Shown here piece by piece: positions 6,102-15,154 of a stretch of DNA of 44,210 nt; the first letter of the stretch is position 1; every line of letters starts with the position of its first letter. The notes under the pieces are model-generated. The model had not been told where the DNA came from, did not search any database, and saw only the letters and a program-made list of their open reading frames with translations. Made by a program: the position numbers and the translations under genes. Source of the stretch: DATGLE01 sp035294325 (GTDB taxonomy: Bacteria; Chloroflexota; Ktedonobacteria; Ktedonobacterales; Ktedonobacteraceae); assembly GCA_035294325.1 (NCBI GenBank), contig DATGLE010000016.1, positions 1 to 44,210 of the forward strand, in the 5' to 3' direction.

Positions 6102-7694
6102 ATGGACTACCCGACGTTCAATGAAATCGAGCAACTACGCGAGAAAGAAGCCGATGTCCAGGCAGGCGGAAGACCAATCGTCCCTATCTGTCGCGACATC
6201 CTGGCCGATATAGAGACGCCCGTCTCCGCCTACTGTAAGACCGCGCAGCAACCCTACAGCTTTCTACTGGAGAGCGTTACAGGTGGCGAGCACATCGCCC
6301 GCTACTCTTTTATCGGCATCGATCCTTACCTGGTAATGATCCAGCGCGGCGAAACGGCGACGCTCAGAAGGATGAGCGGCTCTGGCACCCACGCTGGCCG
6401 CATTGAAGAGATCACCTGCCACGATCCACTGAGCTTTATCGAAGAGGAACTGGGACAGTATCGCCTGGTAATGCCGCGCATGACGCAGGATGAACTGCCC
6501 AGATTCTACGGAGGCGCCGTTGGCTACCTTGCCTACGAGACCGCGGCGCGCTTCGAGCATATTCCCATACCGGAGCGCAATCCGCTGGATTTGCCGCTGG
6601 CCGTCTTCTGCTTCACCGAGACCGTGCTGGTCTTCGACCATGTGAAGCATCGCGTCAGGGCCGTAACTCACCTGCATCTTGACGCGCCCGATCTCGCTGC
6701 GGAACACCGGCGCTGCCTCACCATTCTCGATGATGTAGAGCAGCGCCTGCACCGGCCGATGCAACTGCCGCAGGAGCCGGAGCCAGTGCGCGATGAGGCG
6801 GCTTTACAGGTCACGTCCAACTGCACGAAAGAGGCTTTCGAAGAGATGGTGCGCCGCTCCATAGAGTATATCCGCGCGGGCGACGTGTTCCAGGTGGTCC
6901 CATCGCAGCGTCTGAGCCGGCACGTCAACGCCGCACCGTTTACCGTCTACCGCGCCTTGCGCGCGATCAATCCCTCACCATATATGTTCTACCTTGACCT
7001 GAGCGATTTTCATATCGTCGGCGCCTCGCCGGAACTGCTGGTACGCTTCGAGGACAACGAGGTGACGATTCGCCCGCTTGCCGGTACACGTCCACGCGGC
7101 GCTGACCGCGAGAGCGACGAGAGGCTCGCCGAGGAACTGAAAGGCGATCCCAAAGAGCGCGCGGAACATGTGATGCTCGTCGATCTCGGACGCAACGATG
7201 TCGGGCGCGTTAGTGCCCCTGGCAGCGTGCAGGTGAGCGAATTTATGGAGATAGAGCGTTATTCGCATGTCATGCATCTTGTCTCAAACGTTACGGGCCG
7301 ACTGCGCCAGGATGCAACCCCCTTTGATGCGCTACGTTCCGGCTTCCCGGCCGGGACCGTTTCGGGTGCGCCCAAGATCCGCGCGATGGAGATCATCAGC
7401 GAACTGGAGGGCGAGCAGCGCGGTGTTTATGCGGGCGCTGTGGGCTATTTCAGCCACACCGGCAATCAGGAGACGGCCATCGCTCTGCGCACAATGGTCA
7501 TCAAAGATGGCCGCGCCTATGTGCAGGCAGGCGTGGGGGTGGTCGCCGATTCGGAGCCAGCCAATGAATACCAGGAGAGTCTGAATAAGGCCAGAGCGCT
7601 GCTGCGCGCTCTGGATGAGGCCGAACAGATGGCGGAAGCGCGGCGGCAGGTCTGCGCGGAATCCGTCGCCATGCGAGCCGGGAGGGAGCTGTGA
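6102..7694 (+). CDS. trpE: Anthranilate synthase component I
   Basis: This subunit converts chorismate and ammonia to anthranilate, the first step of tryptophan synthesis. It has 530 residues, close to the usual length. The N-terminal part has the LLES element (FLLESVTGGEHIARYSFIG) of the tryptophan feedback site. The C-terminal chorismate-binding domain shows the substrate-side motifs PSPYMFYLD, GTRPRG, DLGRNDVGRV, GTVSGAPKIRAME and the end GVGVVADSEPANEYQE. The ATG at 6102 has AAGG 7 bp upstream; the open frame to the left runs into tandem repeats and is not coding. The trpG start is one base past the stop, so the two subunits are probably made together. Confidence 0.95.
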   Translation: MDYPTFNEIEQLREKEADVQAGGRPIVPICRDILADIETPVSAYCKTAQQPYSFLLESVTGGEHIARYSFIGIDPYLVMIQRGETATLRRMSGSGTHAGRIEEITCHDPLSFIEEELGQYRLVMPRMTQDELPRFYGGAVGYLAYETAARFEHIPIPERNPLDLPLAVFCFTETVLVFDHVKHRVRAVTHLHLDAPDLAAEHRRCLTILDDVEQRLHRPMQLPQEPEPVRDEAALQVTSNCTKEAFEEMVRRSIEYIRAGDVFQVVPSQRLSRHVNAAPFTVYRALRAINPSPYMFYLDLSDFHIVGASPELLVRFEDNEVTIRPLAGTRPRGADRESDERLAEELKGDPKERAEHVMLVDLGRNDVGRVSAPGSVQVSEFMEIERYSHVMHLVSNVTGRLRQDATPFDALRSGFPAGTVSGAPKIRAMEIISELEGEQRGVYAGAVGYFSHTGNQETAIALRTMVIKDGRAYVQAGVGVVADSEPANEYQESLNKARALLRALDEAEQMAEARRQVCAESVAMRAGREL

Positions 7695-7695
7695 T

Positions 7696-8259
7696 ATGCT
7701 GCTCTTGATCGACAACTACGATAGTTTCACCTATAACCTGTATCAATATCTGTCGGAACTGGGGGCCGAGATCGAGGTACGCCGCAACGATCAGATCACG
7801 CTCGACGAGATCGCGGCTATGCGGCCCGAGCACATTGTCATCTCGCCGGGGCCGTGCACGCCTAACGAAGCCGGTCTTTCCTGCGAGATCATCGCGGCAT
7901 TTGGCCCGCACACGCCCATTCTGGGTGTCTGCCTGGGCCACCAGGCTATCGGGCAGGTCTACGGCGGGCGGGTCGTTCGCGCCCCGGAGCCGGTGCATGG
8001 CAAGACTTCGCTGATGTATCATCGCGGTGAGGGTGTGTTTCGCGGCCTGCCCACACCCTTCGCTGCCAATCGTTATCACAGCCTCATCGTCGACGGCTCA
8101 ACCCTCCCGCAAGAACTGGAAATCACAGCGGAGACCGACGACGGTCTGATTATGGGGCTGCGCCATCGCAGTTTTCCCGTCGAGGGCGTGCAGTTCCATC
8201 CCGAATCGATTATGACGCCTGTTGGCAAAGACCTGCTGAGGAACTTTCTGGAGCAGTAG
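7696..8259 (+). CDS. trpG: Anthranilate synthase component II, glutamine amidotransferase
   Basis: 187 residues. This subunit supplies ammonia from glutamine to TrpE. The class I amidotransferase triad is visible: the nucleophilic Cys in GVCLGHQAIGQ, and the His and Glu in VQFHPESIMT. The N terminus LLIDNYDSFTYNLYQYL is typical of TrpG/PabA. GGAGGGAG lies before the ATG inside the end of trpE. It could also serve PabB, as in Bacillus, but no pabB is in view. Confidence 0.95.
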   Translation: MLLLIDNYDSFTYNLYQYLSELGAEIEVRRNDQITLDEIAAMRPEHIVISPGPCTPNEAGLSCEIIAAFGPHTPILGVCLGHQAIGQVYGGRVVRAPEPVHGKTSLMYHRGEGVFRGLPTPFAANRYHSLIVDGSTLPQELEITAETDDGLIMGLRHRSFPVEGVQFHPESIMTPVGKDLLRNFLEQ

Positions 8260-8271
8260 GAAGAGAGTACA

Positions 8272-8467
8272 TGTCATCCTGACCCATCAGGTGTCATCCT
8301 GAGCGGTGGGTGTCATCCTGAGCGGCAGCGAAGGATCCGCTGCCCACCAGCAGTGCGTCCGTCGGCCTGGAGGCACTCGCACATCGCTCCGCTCGTGCTG
8401 GCTCCTTCGCTTGCGCTCAGGATGACACCAGACTGGTCGGAATGACACCAGACTGATTGGAATGACA
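8272..8467. repeat. Dispersed TGTCATCCTGAGCG repeat cluster between trpG and trpD
   Basis: TGTCATCCTGA occurs at 8272, 8292 and 8310, the last continuing as GCGGCAGCGAAGGATCC. Inverted partners lie at 8401-8427 (CCTTCGCTTGCGCTCAGGATGACA), with two short AATGACA remnants further right. The cluster fills a 290-bp gap inside the operon. The same motif is at 13119-13278 and 16239-16310. Confidence 0.8.
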
Positions 8468-8549
8468 TATCAGAGCCGTAAAGCTAACACCTATGGGGTT
8501 ATACCCCTGACAACCCCGCCGTTGGATAACGGGAAGGAGAGATTACGAA

Positions 8550-9608
8550 ATGATTCGTGAAGCTATTGTTCACGTCGCTGCCGGAGCTACGCTCAACGAG
8601 GCCGAGGCAGCGGCAGTCATGGAAGAGATCATGACTGGCACGGCAACGGCCTCGCAGATGGGTGCCTTTCTCACAGCGCTGCGCCTGCGTCCCGGCGGCG
8701 AGACCGTCGAAGAGATCGCCGGGCTGGCGCGCGTGATGCGCGATAAGGCCGTGCGCGTCCATCTCGACGAACAGATGGCATCCTGCGCGATGGATACTTG
8801 CGGCACCGGAGGCGACGGCTCCGGCACCTTCAACGTTTCGACTGGAGCTGGCATTCTCGCCGCCGCCGCCGGGGCCGCGATTGCCAAGCACGGCAACCGT
8901 TCGGCTACCAGCCAGTGCGGCAGTGCCGACGTGCTGGAGGCGCTGGGTGCGAAAATCGATCTCGGCCCGGAGCAGGTCGCGTGCTGTGTGCGCGAGGTCG
9001 GTTTCGGCTTTATGTTCGCCCCGGCCTACCATCCGGCGATGAAACACGTCGGGCCGACACGCCGTGAGATTGGTATTCGAACCGTCTTTAATATCCTGGG
9101 GCCGCTGACCAACCCGGCTCATACACGCTACCAGGTGCTTGGCGTCGCGGATGGCTCGCTGCTGCGCAAGATGGGCGAGGTACTGCTGCATCTCGGCTGC
9201 GAGCATGCCTTGATCGTCCACGGCGAAGACGGCATCGACGAATGCTCATTGAGTGCGCCAACGCGCGTCTGTGAGGTGCGCAGAGGCCAGGATCTCCGCG
9301 AATACAGCATCACGCCGGAAGATCTCGGCTTTACGCGTATCACTGATCGCCAGCCATTCCAGGGAGGCGATCCTGCCCACAACGCCGCTCTTCTGCGCGA
9401 ACTGCTCAGCGATTATGTGGATTCACCCGCGACGCATATGCTCTGCCTGAATGCCGGGGCCGCGCTGCTGGCGAACGACCTGGTTGCGTCATGGCAGGAT
9501 GGCATCAAGCTGGCGCGTGCGACGCTGCGCGAAGGCAAGGCGCGGCAAAAACTGGCCGATGTCATTGCCTGTTCTCAAGCTCAGGGCAGGGTGACACATG
9601 TTTCTTGA
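8550..9608 (+). CDS. trpD: Anthranilate phosphoribosyltransferase
   Basis: The enzyme joins anthranilate to PRPP. It has 352 residues. DTCGTGGDGSGTFNVST is the PRPP-binding glycine loop, and KHGNRSATSQCGSADVLEALG the conserved active-site segment. AFAPAYHPAMKHV-type and RTVFNILGPLTNP motifs follow (here MFAPAYHPAMKHVGPTRREIG). AAGGAGAG lies about 10 bp before the ATG. The 3' end overlaps the next gene by 11 bp, a sign of translational coupling. Confidence 0.95.
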   Translation: MIREAIVHVAAGATLNEAEAAAVMEEIMTGTATASQMGAFLTALRLRPGGETVEEIAGLARVMRDKAVRVHLDEQMASCAMDTCGTGGDGSGTFNVSTGAGILAAAAGAAIAKHGNRSATSQCGSADVLEALGAKIDLGPEQVACCVREVGFGFMFAPAYHPAMKHVGPTRREIGIRTVFNILGPLTNPAHTRYQVLGVADGSLLRKMGEVLLHLGCEHALIVHGEDGIDECSLSAPTRVCEVRRGQDLREYSITPEDLGFTRITDRQPFQGGDPAHNAALLRELLSDYVDSPATHMLCLNAGAALLANDLVASWQDGIKLARATLREGKARQKLADVIACSQAQGRVTHVS

Positions 9609-11040
9609 TCGCATTGTCGAACGCACCCGCCAGGATCTTGAGGAGCGCAAGCGCGAGCAGCCACTCGAAGAGTTGCAGCGCCTCGCCGCCGCGCAGCCTC
9701 ACCCGCGCGACCTGCTGGCCGCGCTGCAATCGCGCGCAAGCGTGCGCCTGATCGCCGAAGTCAAGCGCGCCTCGCCCTCGAAGGGTATGCTCGCGCCCGA
9801 CCTCGATCCGGTAGCGCTGGCCCGCACGTATGAGAACAACGGCGCGGCGGCCATCTCCGTGCTGACGGAGCCGCATTTCTTCCTGGGAGCGCCGCGCTAC
9901 CTCACAGAAATCAAGCAGGCGGTGAGCGTGCCGGTGCTGCGTAAAGACTTCATCGTGGATGAGTACCAGGTCTATGAAGCGCGGTCATGGGGCGCGGACG
10001 CCATTCTGTTGATCTGCGCGCTTCTGGATGATCGCCAGCTTCGCCGCTTGCTCACACTCGCGCGCGAACTGGGTATGCACTGTCTCGTCGAGGTCCACAG
10101 CCGCGAGGAGGCCGGGCGCGCCGTGACCGCCGGGGCTATGATTATCGGCGTCAACAGCCGCGATCTGGTGACGTTCGCCATGCATCCCTATCTTATCCGC
10201 GACCTGCGCGCTATCATTCCGCCTGATCGCGTCGTCGTCGCCGAGAGCGGCATCCACAGTGCCGCTGATGCGCGTCGCATCGCACGCTACGATGTGCAGG
10301 CCATGCTGGTCGGCGAATCGCTGGTGGTCTCGCGTGACGTTCCGGCCCAGATGCGCATGCTCTTGCAGGGCGCCAACGAGAGCGTACAGGTCAAGATCTG
10401 CGGATTGCGCACCGTCGAGCATATCGATGCCAGCATCGCGGCGGGCGCGGACCTGCTTGGCTTCGTCTTCTACAAACCGAGCCATCGCTATATAGAACCG
10501 CGACAGGTACGATCATTGATAGAGGCCAGCGCGCAGCCGTCCCAGGGCGGCGCAGCGCCTGACCTGGTTGGCGTCTTCGTCAACGAGGATACGGATTTCA
10601 TCAATGCGGCTGTGGAAGAGGCAGGGCTGCATTTTGTGCAGTTACACGGCACGGAATCGCCCGCATTCTGCCAGAGGATCAAGCGCCCGGTTATCAAGGC
10701 TCTGCACGTTCGCGAGGCGGCCGATCTTGAGTTTATCGAGAGCTACCGGCACGTCGCCTGGCGCCTGCTGCTCGACACGCCCACGCCCGCCTGGGGTGGC
10801 ACGGGCACAACCCATGACTGGGAGCTTGCCCGCCGCGCGGCGCGGCGAGCGCCAATCCTGCTGGCTGGCGGCCTGACCGTTGAGAACGTCGCCGCCGCGT
10901 TGCAAGAGGTTCAACCGTGGGGCATCGATGTCAGCAGCGGCGTCGAGACGGACAAACAGAAGGACAGCGCGAAAATACAGGCATTTATCGCACAGGTACG
11001 AAAGAGCAATATACATGCAAATACAGCACCAGGACAGTAA
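9598..11040 (+). CDS. trpCF: Fused indole-3-glycerol phosphate synthase and phosphoribosylanthranilate isomerase
   Basis: 480 residues, two TIM barrels in one chain. Residues 1 to about 258 are IGP synthase (TrpC): IAEVKRASPSKG with the catalytic Lys, VLRKDFIVDEYQV, LIEVHS-type LVEVHSREE, IGVNSRDL and VVAESGI. From about residue 262 comes phosphoribosylanthranilate isomerase (TrpF): VKICGLRTVEHIDA with the catalytic Cys, GADLLGFVFY, FVQLHG, LLLDT and LAGGLTVENV. There is almost no linker. In pathway order TrpF acts before TrpC. The same domain order is known from the fused TrpC(F) of enterobacteria. The start overlaps trpD, and trpB starts inside the 3' end. Confidence 0.95.
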   Translation: MFLDRIVERTRQDLEERKREQPLEELQRLAAAQPHPRDLLAALQSRASVRLIAEVKRASPSKGMLAPDLDPVALARTYENNGAAAISVLTEPHFFLGAPRYLTEIKQAVSVPVLRKDFIVDEYQVYEARSWGADAILLICALLDDRQLRRLLTLARELGMHCLVEVHSREEAGRAVTAGAMIIGVNSRDLVTFAMHPYLIRDLRAIIPPDRVVVAESGIHSAADARRIARYDVQAMLVGESLVVSRDVPAQMRMLLQGANESVQVKICGLRTVEHIDASIAAGADLLGFVFYKPSHRYIEPRQVRSLIEASAQPSQGGAAPDLVGVFVNEDTDFINAAVEEAGLHFVQLHGTESPAFCQRIKRPVIKALHVREAADLEFIESYRHVAWRLLLDTPTPAWGGTGTTHDWELARRAARRAPILLAGGLTVENVAAALQEVQPWGIDVSSGVETDKQKDSAKIQAFIAQVRKSNIHANTAPGQ

Positions 11041-12256
11041 AACAAGCTATCAGCATAATCTCTATCCCGATGAGCGCGGGCGCTACGGAGCATTCGGCGG
11101 CAAGTTTGTGCCCGAAAGCCTGATGGCGGCCCTCGCTGAACTGGAGGCCGCCTACGATCAATCGCTGGCCGACGCGGCTTTTCAGGCCGAACTGCGCGCG
11201 CAACTGCACAGCTTCGTCGGGCGCCCGACCCCGCTCTACTACGCGCCGCGCTTCTCGCAACTGGTCGCGCCGGGCGTCAGGGTCTATCTCAAGCGCGAAG
11301 ACCTGGCGCATACGGGCGCGCACAAGATCAACAACGCGCTCGGTCAGGGCATGCTGGCACGGCGCATGGGCAAGCGGCGCATCATTGCCGAAACCGGCGC
11401 GGGGCAGCACGGTGTGGCAACGGCGACAGTCTGCGCGCTGCTCGGCCTGGAATGTGTGATCTACATGGGCGAGGTTGATATCGAGCGCCAGTCGCTCAAC
11501 GTCTTCCGTATGAAGCTACTCGGCGCCGAGGTCTATCCGGTCAGCAGCGGCTCGCGCACGCTCAAAGACGCGATCAACGAGGCGATCCGCGACTGGGTGA
11601 CGAACGTGGAGACGACGCATTACCTGCTGGGTTCAGTAACGGGGCCGCATCCTTACCCGCGCATTGTGCGCGAATATCAATCCGTCATCGGCGAGGAGGC
11701 ACGCGCGCAGATCACGGAGCAGGAGGGACGCCTGCCCGATATGATCTTCGCCTGCGTCGGCGGGGGCAGCAACGCCATCGGCATCTTCCATCCCTTCGCC
11801 GATGTGCCAGAGGTGCAGCTTATCGGCGTCGAGGGCGGCGGGCGCAGCCTGGAGCCGGGACAGCACGCGGCGACGCTGGTAGCAGGCAGGCCCGGCGTGC
11901 TGCACGGCGCGTTCAGTTTCCTGCTGCAAAACGAGGATGGGCAGATCCTGGACACGCATAGCATCTCGGCGGGGCTGGACTATCCCGGCGTGGGACCAGA
12001 ACATAGCTACCTGAAAGAGACGGGCCGCGCTACCTATGTTGCCGCAGACGACACCACCGCGCTGCGCGGCTTGCAGGCGCTGAGCCGCAGCGAGGGCATC
12101 ATCCCGGCCCTCGAATCGGCGCACGCGCTCGGCTATCTGCTGGCAGCAGGGGAGCAGGGCAAGATCCCCGCAGGCTCTCTCATTATCGTCAACCTGTCGG
12201 GGCGCGGCGATAAAGATATGATGACCGTGGCAAAGGCGTTGAACGTCAATCTATAA
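11015..12256 (+). CDS. trpB: Tryptophan synthase beta chain (TrpB1 type)
   Basis: This chain condenses indole with serine. It has 413 residues. The pyridoxal phosphate lysine is in HTGAHKINNALGQ and the phosphate loop is GGGSNAIG. YGAFGGKFVPE and the LKREDLAHTG segment are standard for TrpB1. The ATG at 11015 is chosen because the product then starts at family length; it overlaps trpCF by 26 bp and has only a weak ribosome site (GAAAGAG), consistent with coupling. It should pair with the TrpA encoded 1.1 kb downstream. A second, TrpB2-type gene lies at 29052-30422. Confidence 0.95.
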   Translation: MQIQHQDSKTSYQHNLYPDERGRYGAFGGKFVPESLMAALAELEAAYDQSLADAAFQAELRAQLHSFVGRPTPLYYAPRFSQLVAPGVRVYLKREDLAHTGAHKINNALGQGMLARRMGKRRIIAETGAGQHGVATATVCALLGLECVIYMGEVDIERQSLNVFRMKLLGAEVYPVSSGSRTLKDAINEAIRDWVTNVETTHYLLGSVTGPHPYPRIVREYQSVIGEEARAQITEQEGRLPDMIFACVGGGSNAIGIFHPFADVPEVQLIGVEGGGRSLEPGQHAATLVAGRPGVLHGAFSFLLQNEDGQILDTHSISAGLDYPGVGPEHSYLKETGRATYVAADDTTALRGLQALSRSEGIIPALESAHALGYLLAAGEQGKIPAGSLIIVNLSGRGDKDMMTVAKALNVNL

Positions 12257-12349
12257 GCAGCTATCAGATTTTCGACTACCCTCTCGTACTCGCGCCTCAG
12301 GCGCTCGCCACCATCCCGGGCGCGGCTGCTCAGCGAGAGAGTCGAAGGA

Positions 12350-13072
12350 ATGCAGGAGAACAATTTGAGCACATTTCAATATCATAGCGATATTCTGGCG
12401 CGCTATCCTGCTATCGTTGGCGGGGTTATCATGGCGCATGGCATGACCAACGGGCCGACGCCGGAAAGCCTGCTGGCCGCGTACCAGGCCGAGCAGCAGA
12501 GCGTGCTGCAACATATCGGCAGTACACCATTGAGCCAGATCCCGTCGCTGTCGGCCTGGCGCAGTGCCATGCGCGGCTTTGGGGTCGAACCAACGCAGTA
12601 TCGCAGCGCAGCCGAGGCCCTGCTGCGCCGCCTGACCAGGAAAGGCGATATTCCGAGCATCAATCTGCTGGTGGACATCGGAAACCTCGTCAGCATTCGC
12701 TACGCGCTGCCCGTCGCGGTCTTCGACACGCGTCCCATCCAGGGCGCGCTGACCGTGCATTTCGCCGACGGGACGGAGCGCTACACGACGCTTGGTGAGA
12801 GCGAGATCGACCACCCGGAGCCGGGCGAGGTCATCTTCTCCGACGAGACAAGGCTGGTCTTCGCGCGGCGCTGGTGCTGGCGTCAGAGCGAGCAGAGCGC
12901 GGCCCGGTCCGATACCACCAGCGCCATCATTACCATCGAGGCGCATCACACCGGCGCGCACCGCGATATCCTCTCCGCACTCAACGACTTGCAGGAGCTG
13001 CTGCGCAAATACGCGGGCGGGACTTTCACAGCCGGCATCCTCGACGCACAGCACCCGGCAATATCAGATTGA
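12350..13072 (+). CDS. B3/B4 tRNA-binding-domain protein inserted in the trp operon
   Basis: About 240 residues. The segment from SAWRSAMRGFGVEPTQYRS through INLLVDIGNLVSIRYALPV to GALTVHFADGTERY resembles the B3/B4 domain of the phenylalanyl-tRNA synthetase beta subunit, which also exists as stand-alone proteins (COG3382 type), some proposed to be tRNA editors or aminoacyl-substrate hydrolases. No catalytic synthetase domain is present. An ATG at 12350 and a TTG at 12365 are both possible; the TTG has the better-placed GGAG. It sits between trpB and trpA, so it is probably co-transcribed with tryptophan genes. Its role there is unknown. Confidence 0.75.
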   Translation: MQENNLSTFQYHSDILARYPAIVGGVIMAHGMTNGPTPESLLAAYQAEQQSVLQHIGSTPLSQIPSLSAWRSAMRGFGVEPTQYRSAAEALLRRLTRKGDIPSINLLVDIGNLVSIRYALPVAVFDTRPIQGALTVHFADGTERYTTLGESEIDHPEPGEVIFSDETRLVFARRWCWRQSEQSAARSDTTSAIITIEAHHTGAHRDILSALNDLQELLRKYAGGTFTAGILDAQHPAISD

Positions 13073-13118
13073 CGAACAGCACAGGGGGTGCAGGGGAACG
13101 GCGTCCCCGGTCCAAACA

Positions 13119-13278
13119 TGTCATCCTGAGCGCAGTGAAGAACCCGGCCCGACGAAGGCAGGACATCTTACTGAGCAGGGCCGGGTGTCTCGCTCAACAG
13201 GACAGAGTGGAGTGCTGCGCAGGACGAACTCGCCCGTCCTGACGGCGGGCAGATCCTTCGCTTCCGCTCAGGATGACA
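13119..13278. repeat. Dispersed TGTCATCCTGAGCG repeat, inverted pair
   Basis: TGTCATCCTGAGCGCAGTGAAG at 13119 faces an inverted copy ending CGCTCAGGATGACA at 13278. Between them CCCGGCCC and GGGCCGGG form a smaller hairpin. The repeat fills the gap before trpA and has no visible gene. Confidence 0.8.
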
Positions 13279-13337
13279 TGGGCAGGGTACCTGCACAATT
13301 GAGCATTGGCACAGTATAAAACACCAGGGAGCAACCA

Positions 13338-14207
13338 ATGGAACCTACAAATAACACAGTAATAGATCAGACGCGCAGCGACCAGCGGGAGAGCGTGCCC
13401 GCAAACAGGATCGGTGCGGCATTTGCGCACGCCCGGCAGGAGGGGCGCGGCACCCTCATTCCCTACTTCATGTGTGGCTACCCCTCGGCTGCTCAGAGCG
13501 TTCGGCTGATCCTGGCGGCGGCGGAGGGTGGGGCCGACATCATCGAACTGGGCATGCCTTTCAGTGATCCGCTTGCCGATGGTGCGACCATCCAGCACGC
13601 GGGGCATGTCGCACTCGAAGGTGGCATGACCATCAACGGCTGCCTGGAGATTGCCGGTCAGGTAGCCGCACAGAGCGATGTGCCGCTGATCCTGATGGGC
13701 TACTACAACCCCGTCCTGGCCTATGGCCTCGAACGCTTCTGCACAGCGGCGCGGGCGCACGGCGTCTGTGGCCTGATAATCCCTGACCTGCCACCCGAAG
13801 AGGCCACACCGCTCCAGCAGGCGGCGCGAGACAACGGCCTGGCGCTCATCTTCCTGGTGCCACCCACCGCGCCCGATGAGCGCATCGCCAGCATCGTAGC
13901 GCAGGCGGTACAGGGCTATGCGGGTTTTATCTACTGCGTCTCGCTCAGCGGTGTCACCGGCATGCGCAAAGAACTGCCTCCACACCTGCGCAGCTTCATT
14001 TCAAGGGTCAATGGCTATACGAAACCCAGAGAGCTGCCGCTGGCTGTGGGCTTCGGCCTCTCGACGCCCGAACATATCGCCGAAGTCACCAGCTACGCCG
14101 ACGGTGCCGTTGTTGGCAGCGCCCTCGTTCACCTCATCGACCAGCGTGCGGAGAGCGAGCAGGCCGAGGCAATAAAAACGTATATTCGTAACCTCCGCCA
14201 GAAATAA
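13338..14207 (+). CDS. trpA: Tryptophan synthase alpha chain
   Basis: This chain cleaves indole-3-glycerol phosphate to indole and glyceraldehyde 3-phosphate. It has 289 residues, with a variable first 25 or so. The catalytic Glu is in IELGMPFSDPLADG and the catalytic Asp in LIIPDLPPEE. YYNPVLAYG, FIYCVSLSGVTG and VGFGLSTPEH are family motifs. AGGGAG lies 6 bp before the ATG. It is separated from trpB by the B3/B4 gene and by repeats, unlike the tight trpBA pair of most bacteria. Confidence 0.95.
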   Translation: MEPTNNTVIDQTRSDQRESVPANRIGAAFAHARQEGRGTLIPYFMCGYPSAAQSVRLILAAAEGGADIIELGMPFSDPLADGATIQHAGHVALEGGMTINGCLEIAGQVAAQSDVPLILMGYYNPVLAYGLERFCTAARAHGVCGLIIPDLPPEEATPLQQAARDNGLALIFLVPPTAPDERIASIVAQAVQGYAGFIYCVSLSGVTGMRKELPPHLRSFISRVNGYTKPRELPLAVGFGLSTPEHIAEVTSYADGAVVGSALVHLIDQRAESEQAEAIKTYIRNLRQK

Positions 14208-14215
14208 TCATTATA

Positions 14216-14542
14216 TGTAGAGACGACCCTTGTGGTCGTCTTGCCCGGCGGCCTCCCTGCCTGGCCCGGCGGCCTCCCTGCCTGGCCCGGCGGCCTCCCT
14301 GCCTGGCCCGGCGGCCTCCCTGCCTGGCCCGGCGGCCTCCCTGCCTGGCCCGGCGGCGAGGCCGCCGAGGGGCCAGACCAGGGGCCAGACGACCACAAGG
14401 GTCGTCTCTACATTCGGCCCGTTTGTCCAGGCCAGACCAGGGGCCAGACCAGGGGCCAGACGACCACAAGGGTCGTCTCTACATTCGGCCCGTTTGTCCA
14501 GGCCAGACCAGGGGCCAGACGACCACAAGGGTCGTCTCTACA
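14216..14542. repeat. Inverted repeat array and 21-bp minisatellite after trpA
   Basis: TGTAGAGACGACCCTTGTGG at 14216 starts a 25-bp motif whose inverted copies end at about 14412, 14484 and 14542. Between them a 21-bp unit beginning GCCCGGCGGCCTCCC is repeated five times without interruption at 14243-14347, with a partial sixth unit. The segment with GGGGCCAGACCAGG and CATTCGGCCCGTTTGTCC is then duplicated. No gene is present. Open frames through it are low-complexity artefacts. Confidence 0.9.
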
Positions 14543-14647
14543 TGGAACTGGTTCGCCTCTGGCGTGAGCTTGCCAGCATCCCGTAAAATAGTAAGCAATC
14601 TGTCTGCTTGCCGGCAAACGGATATACTATTGAAAGGGGTGAGCTGG

Positions 14648-15019
14648 TTGATCTACTGCCGAGGCATCCGAGGAGCGACTACCGTAGAGCGTAATGATCG
14701 CGAGGAGATCCTTGCGGCTACCACCGAACTCTTACAATTAATAGTAGAGCGCAATGAGCTGCAAACCGAAGATATCGCCAGCGCTATCTTTACCGTTACC
14801 GAGGATCTTGATGCCGTCTTTCCGGCTGTCGCGGCCCGCGCTATCGGCTGGACCGGAGTAGCCCTGATGTGCACGCGCGAGATCCCTGTCCCCGGCAGCC
14901 TGCGTAAATGTATTCGCGTCCTGCTGCATGTGAATACTATGCGCAGCGCGGCGGAGATGCGGCATGTCTATCTGCGCGGGGCGGTCAATTTGCGCCCCGA
15001 TCTGGGCGACGAAGCGTAA
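14648..15019 (+). CDS. aroH: Chorismate mutase, AroH (Bacillus-type) fold
   Basis: The enzyme converts chorismate to prephenate, towards phenylalanine and tyrosine. The product has 123 residues. CRGIRGATTVERNDREEIL matches the AroH N terminus with its active-site Arg. ATEDLDAVFPA-type (here VTEDLDAVFPAVAARAIGW), CTREIPVPGSLRKCIRVLLHV with a second active-site Arg, and RHVYLRGAVNLRPDL complete the family pattern. The TTG at 14648 is chosen because it sits at the family N terminus with AAAGGGG about 8 bp upstream; a GTG at 14639 would overlap that site. It shares the strand with trpA and the DAHP synthase gene and makes this locus a control point for chorismate. Confidence 0.9.
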   Translation: MIYCRGIRGATTVERNDREEILAATTELLQLIVERNELQTEDIASAIFTVTEDLDAVFPAVAARAIGWTGVALMCTREIPVPGSLRKCIRVLLHVNTMRSAAEMRHVYLRGAVNLRPDLGDEA

Positions 15020-15154
15020 TTGTTTGTTTTTGTGATGGAATGAGGTTGTCAGTCAGGGCACGGATCATCTTGACAAAGTGGTCACGATAGGCCGCACCAC
15101 TGGCGAGGAAGGGCCAGCCCTCTAACCATGTTGACCTGAAGGAGCCACTTTTGC

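Noticed and set aside
12251..13054. 267-residue minus-strand reading frame opposite the B3/B4 gene
   Set aside because: No family features; the plus-strand frame has recognisable B3/B4 sequence and operon context.
14243..14362. CRISPR-like array
   Set aside because: The 21-bp units abut each other with no spacers, and no cas genes are near.
14423..14647. N-terminal extension of the chorismate mutase
   Set aside because: It runs through duplicated repeats; the AroH fold starts at the TTG at 14648 with a good ribosome site.
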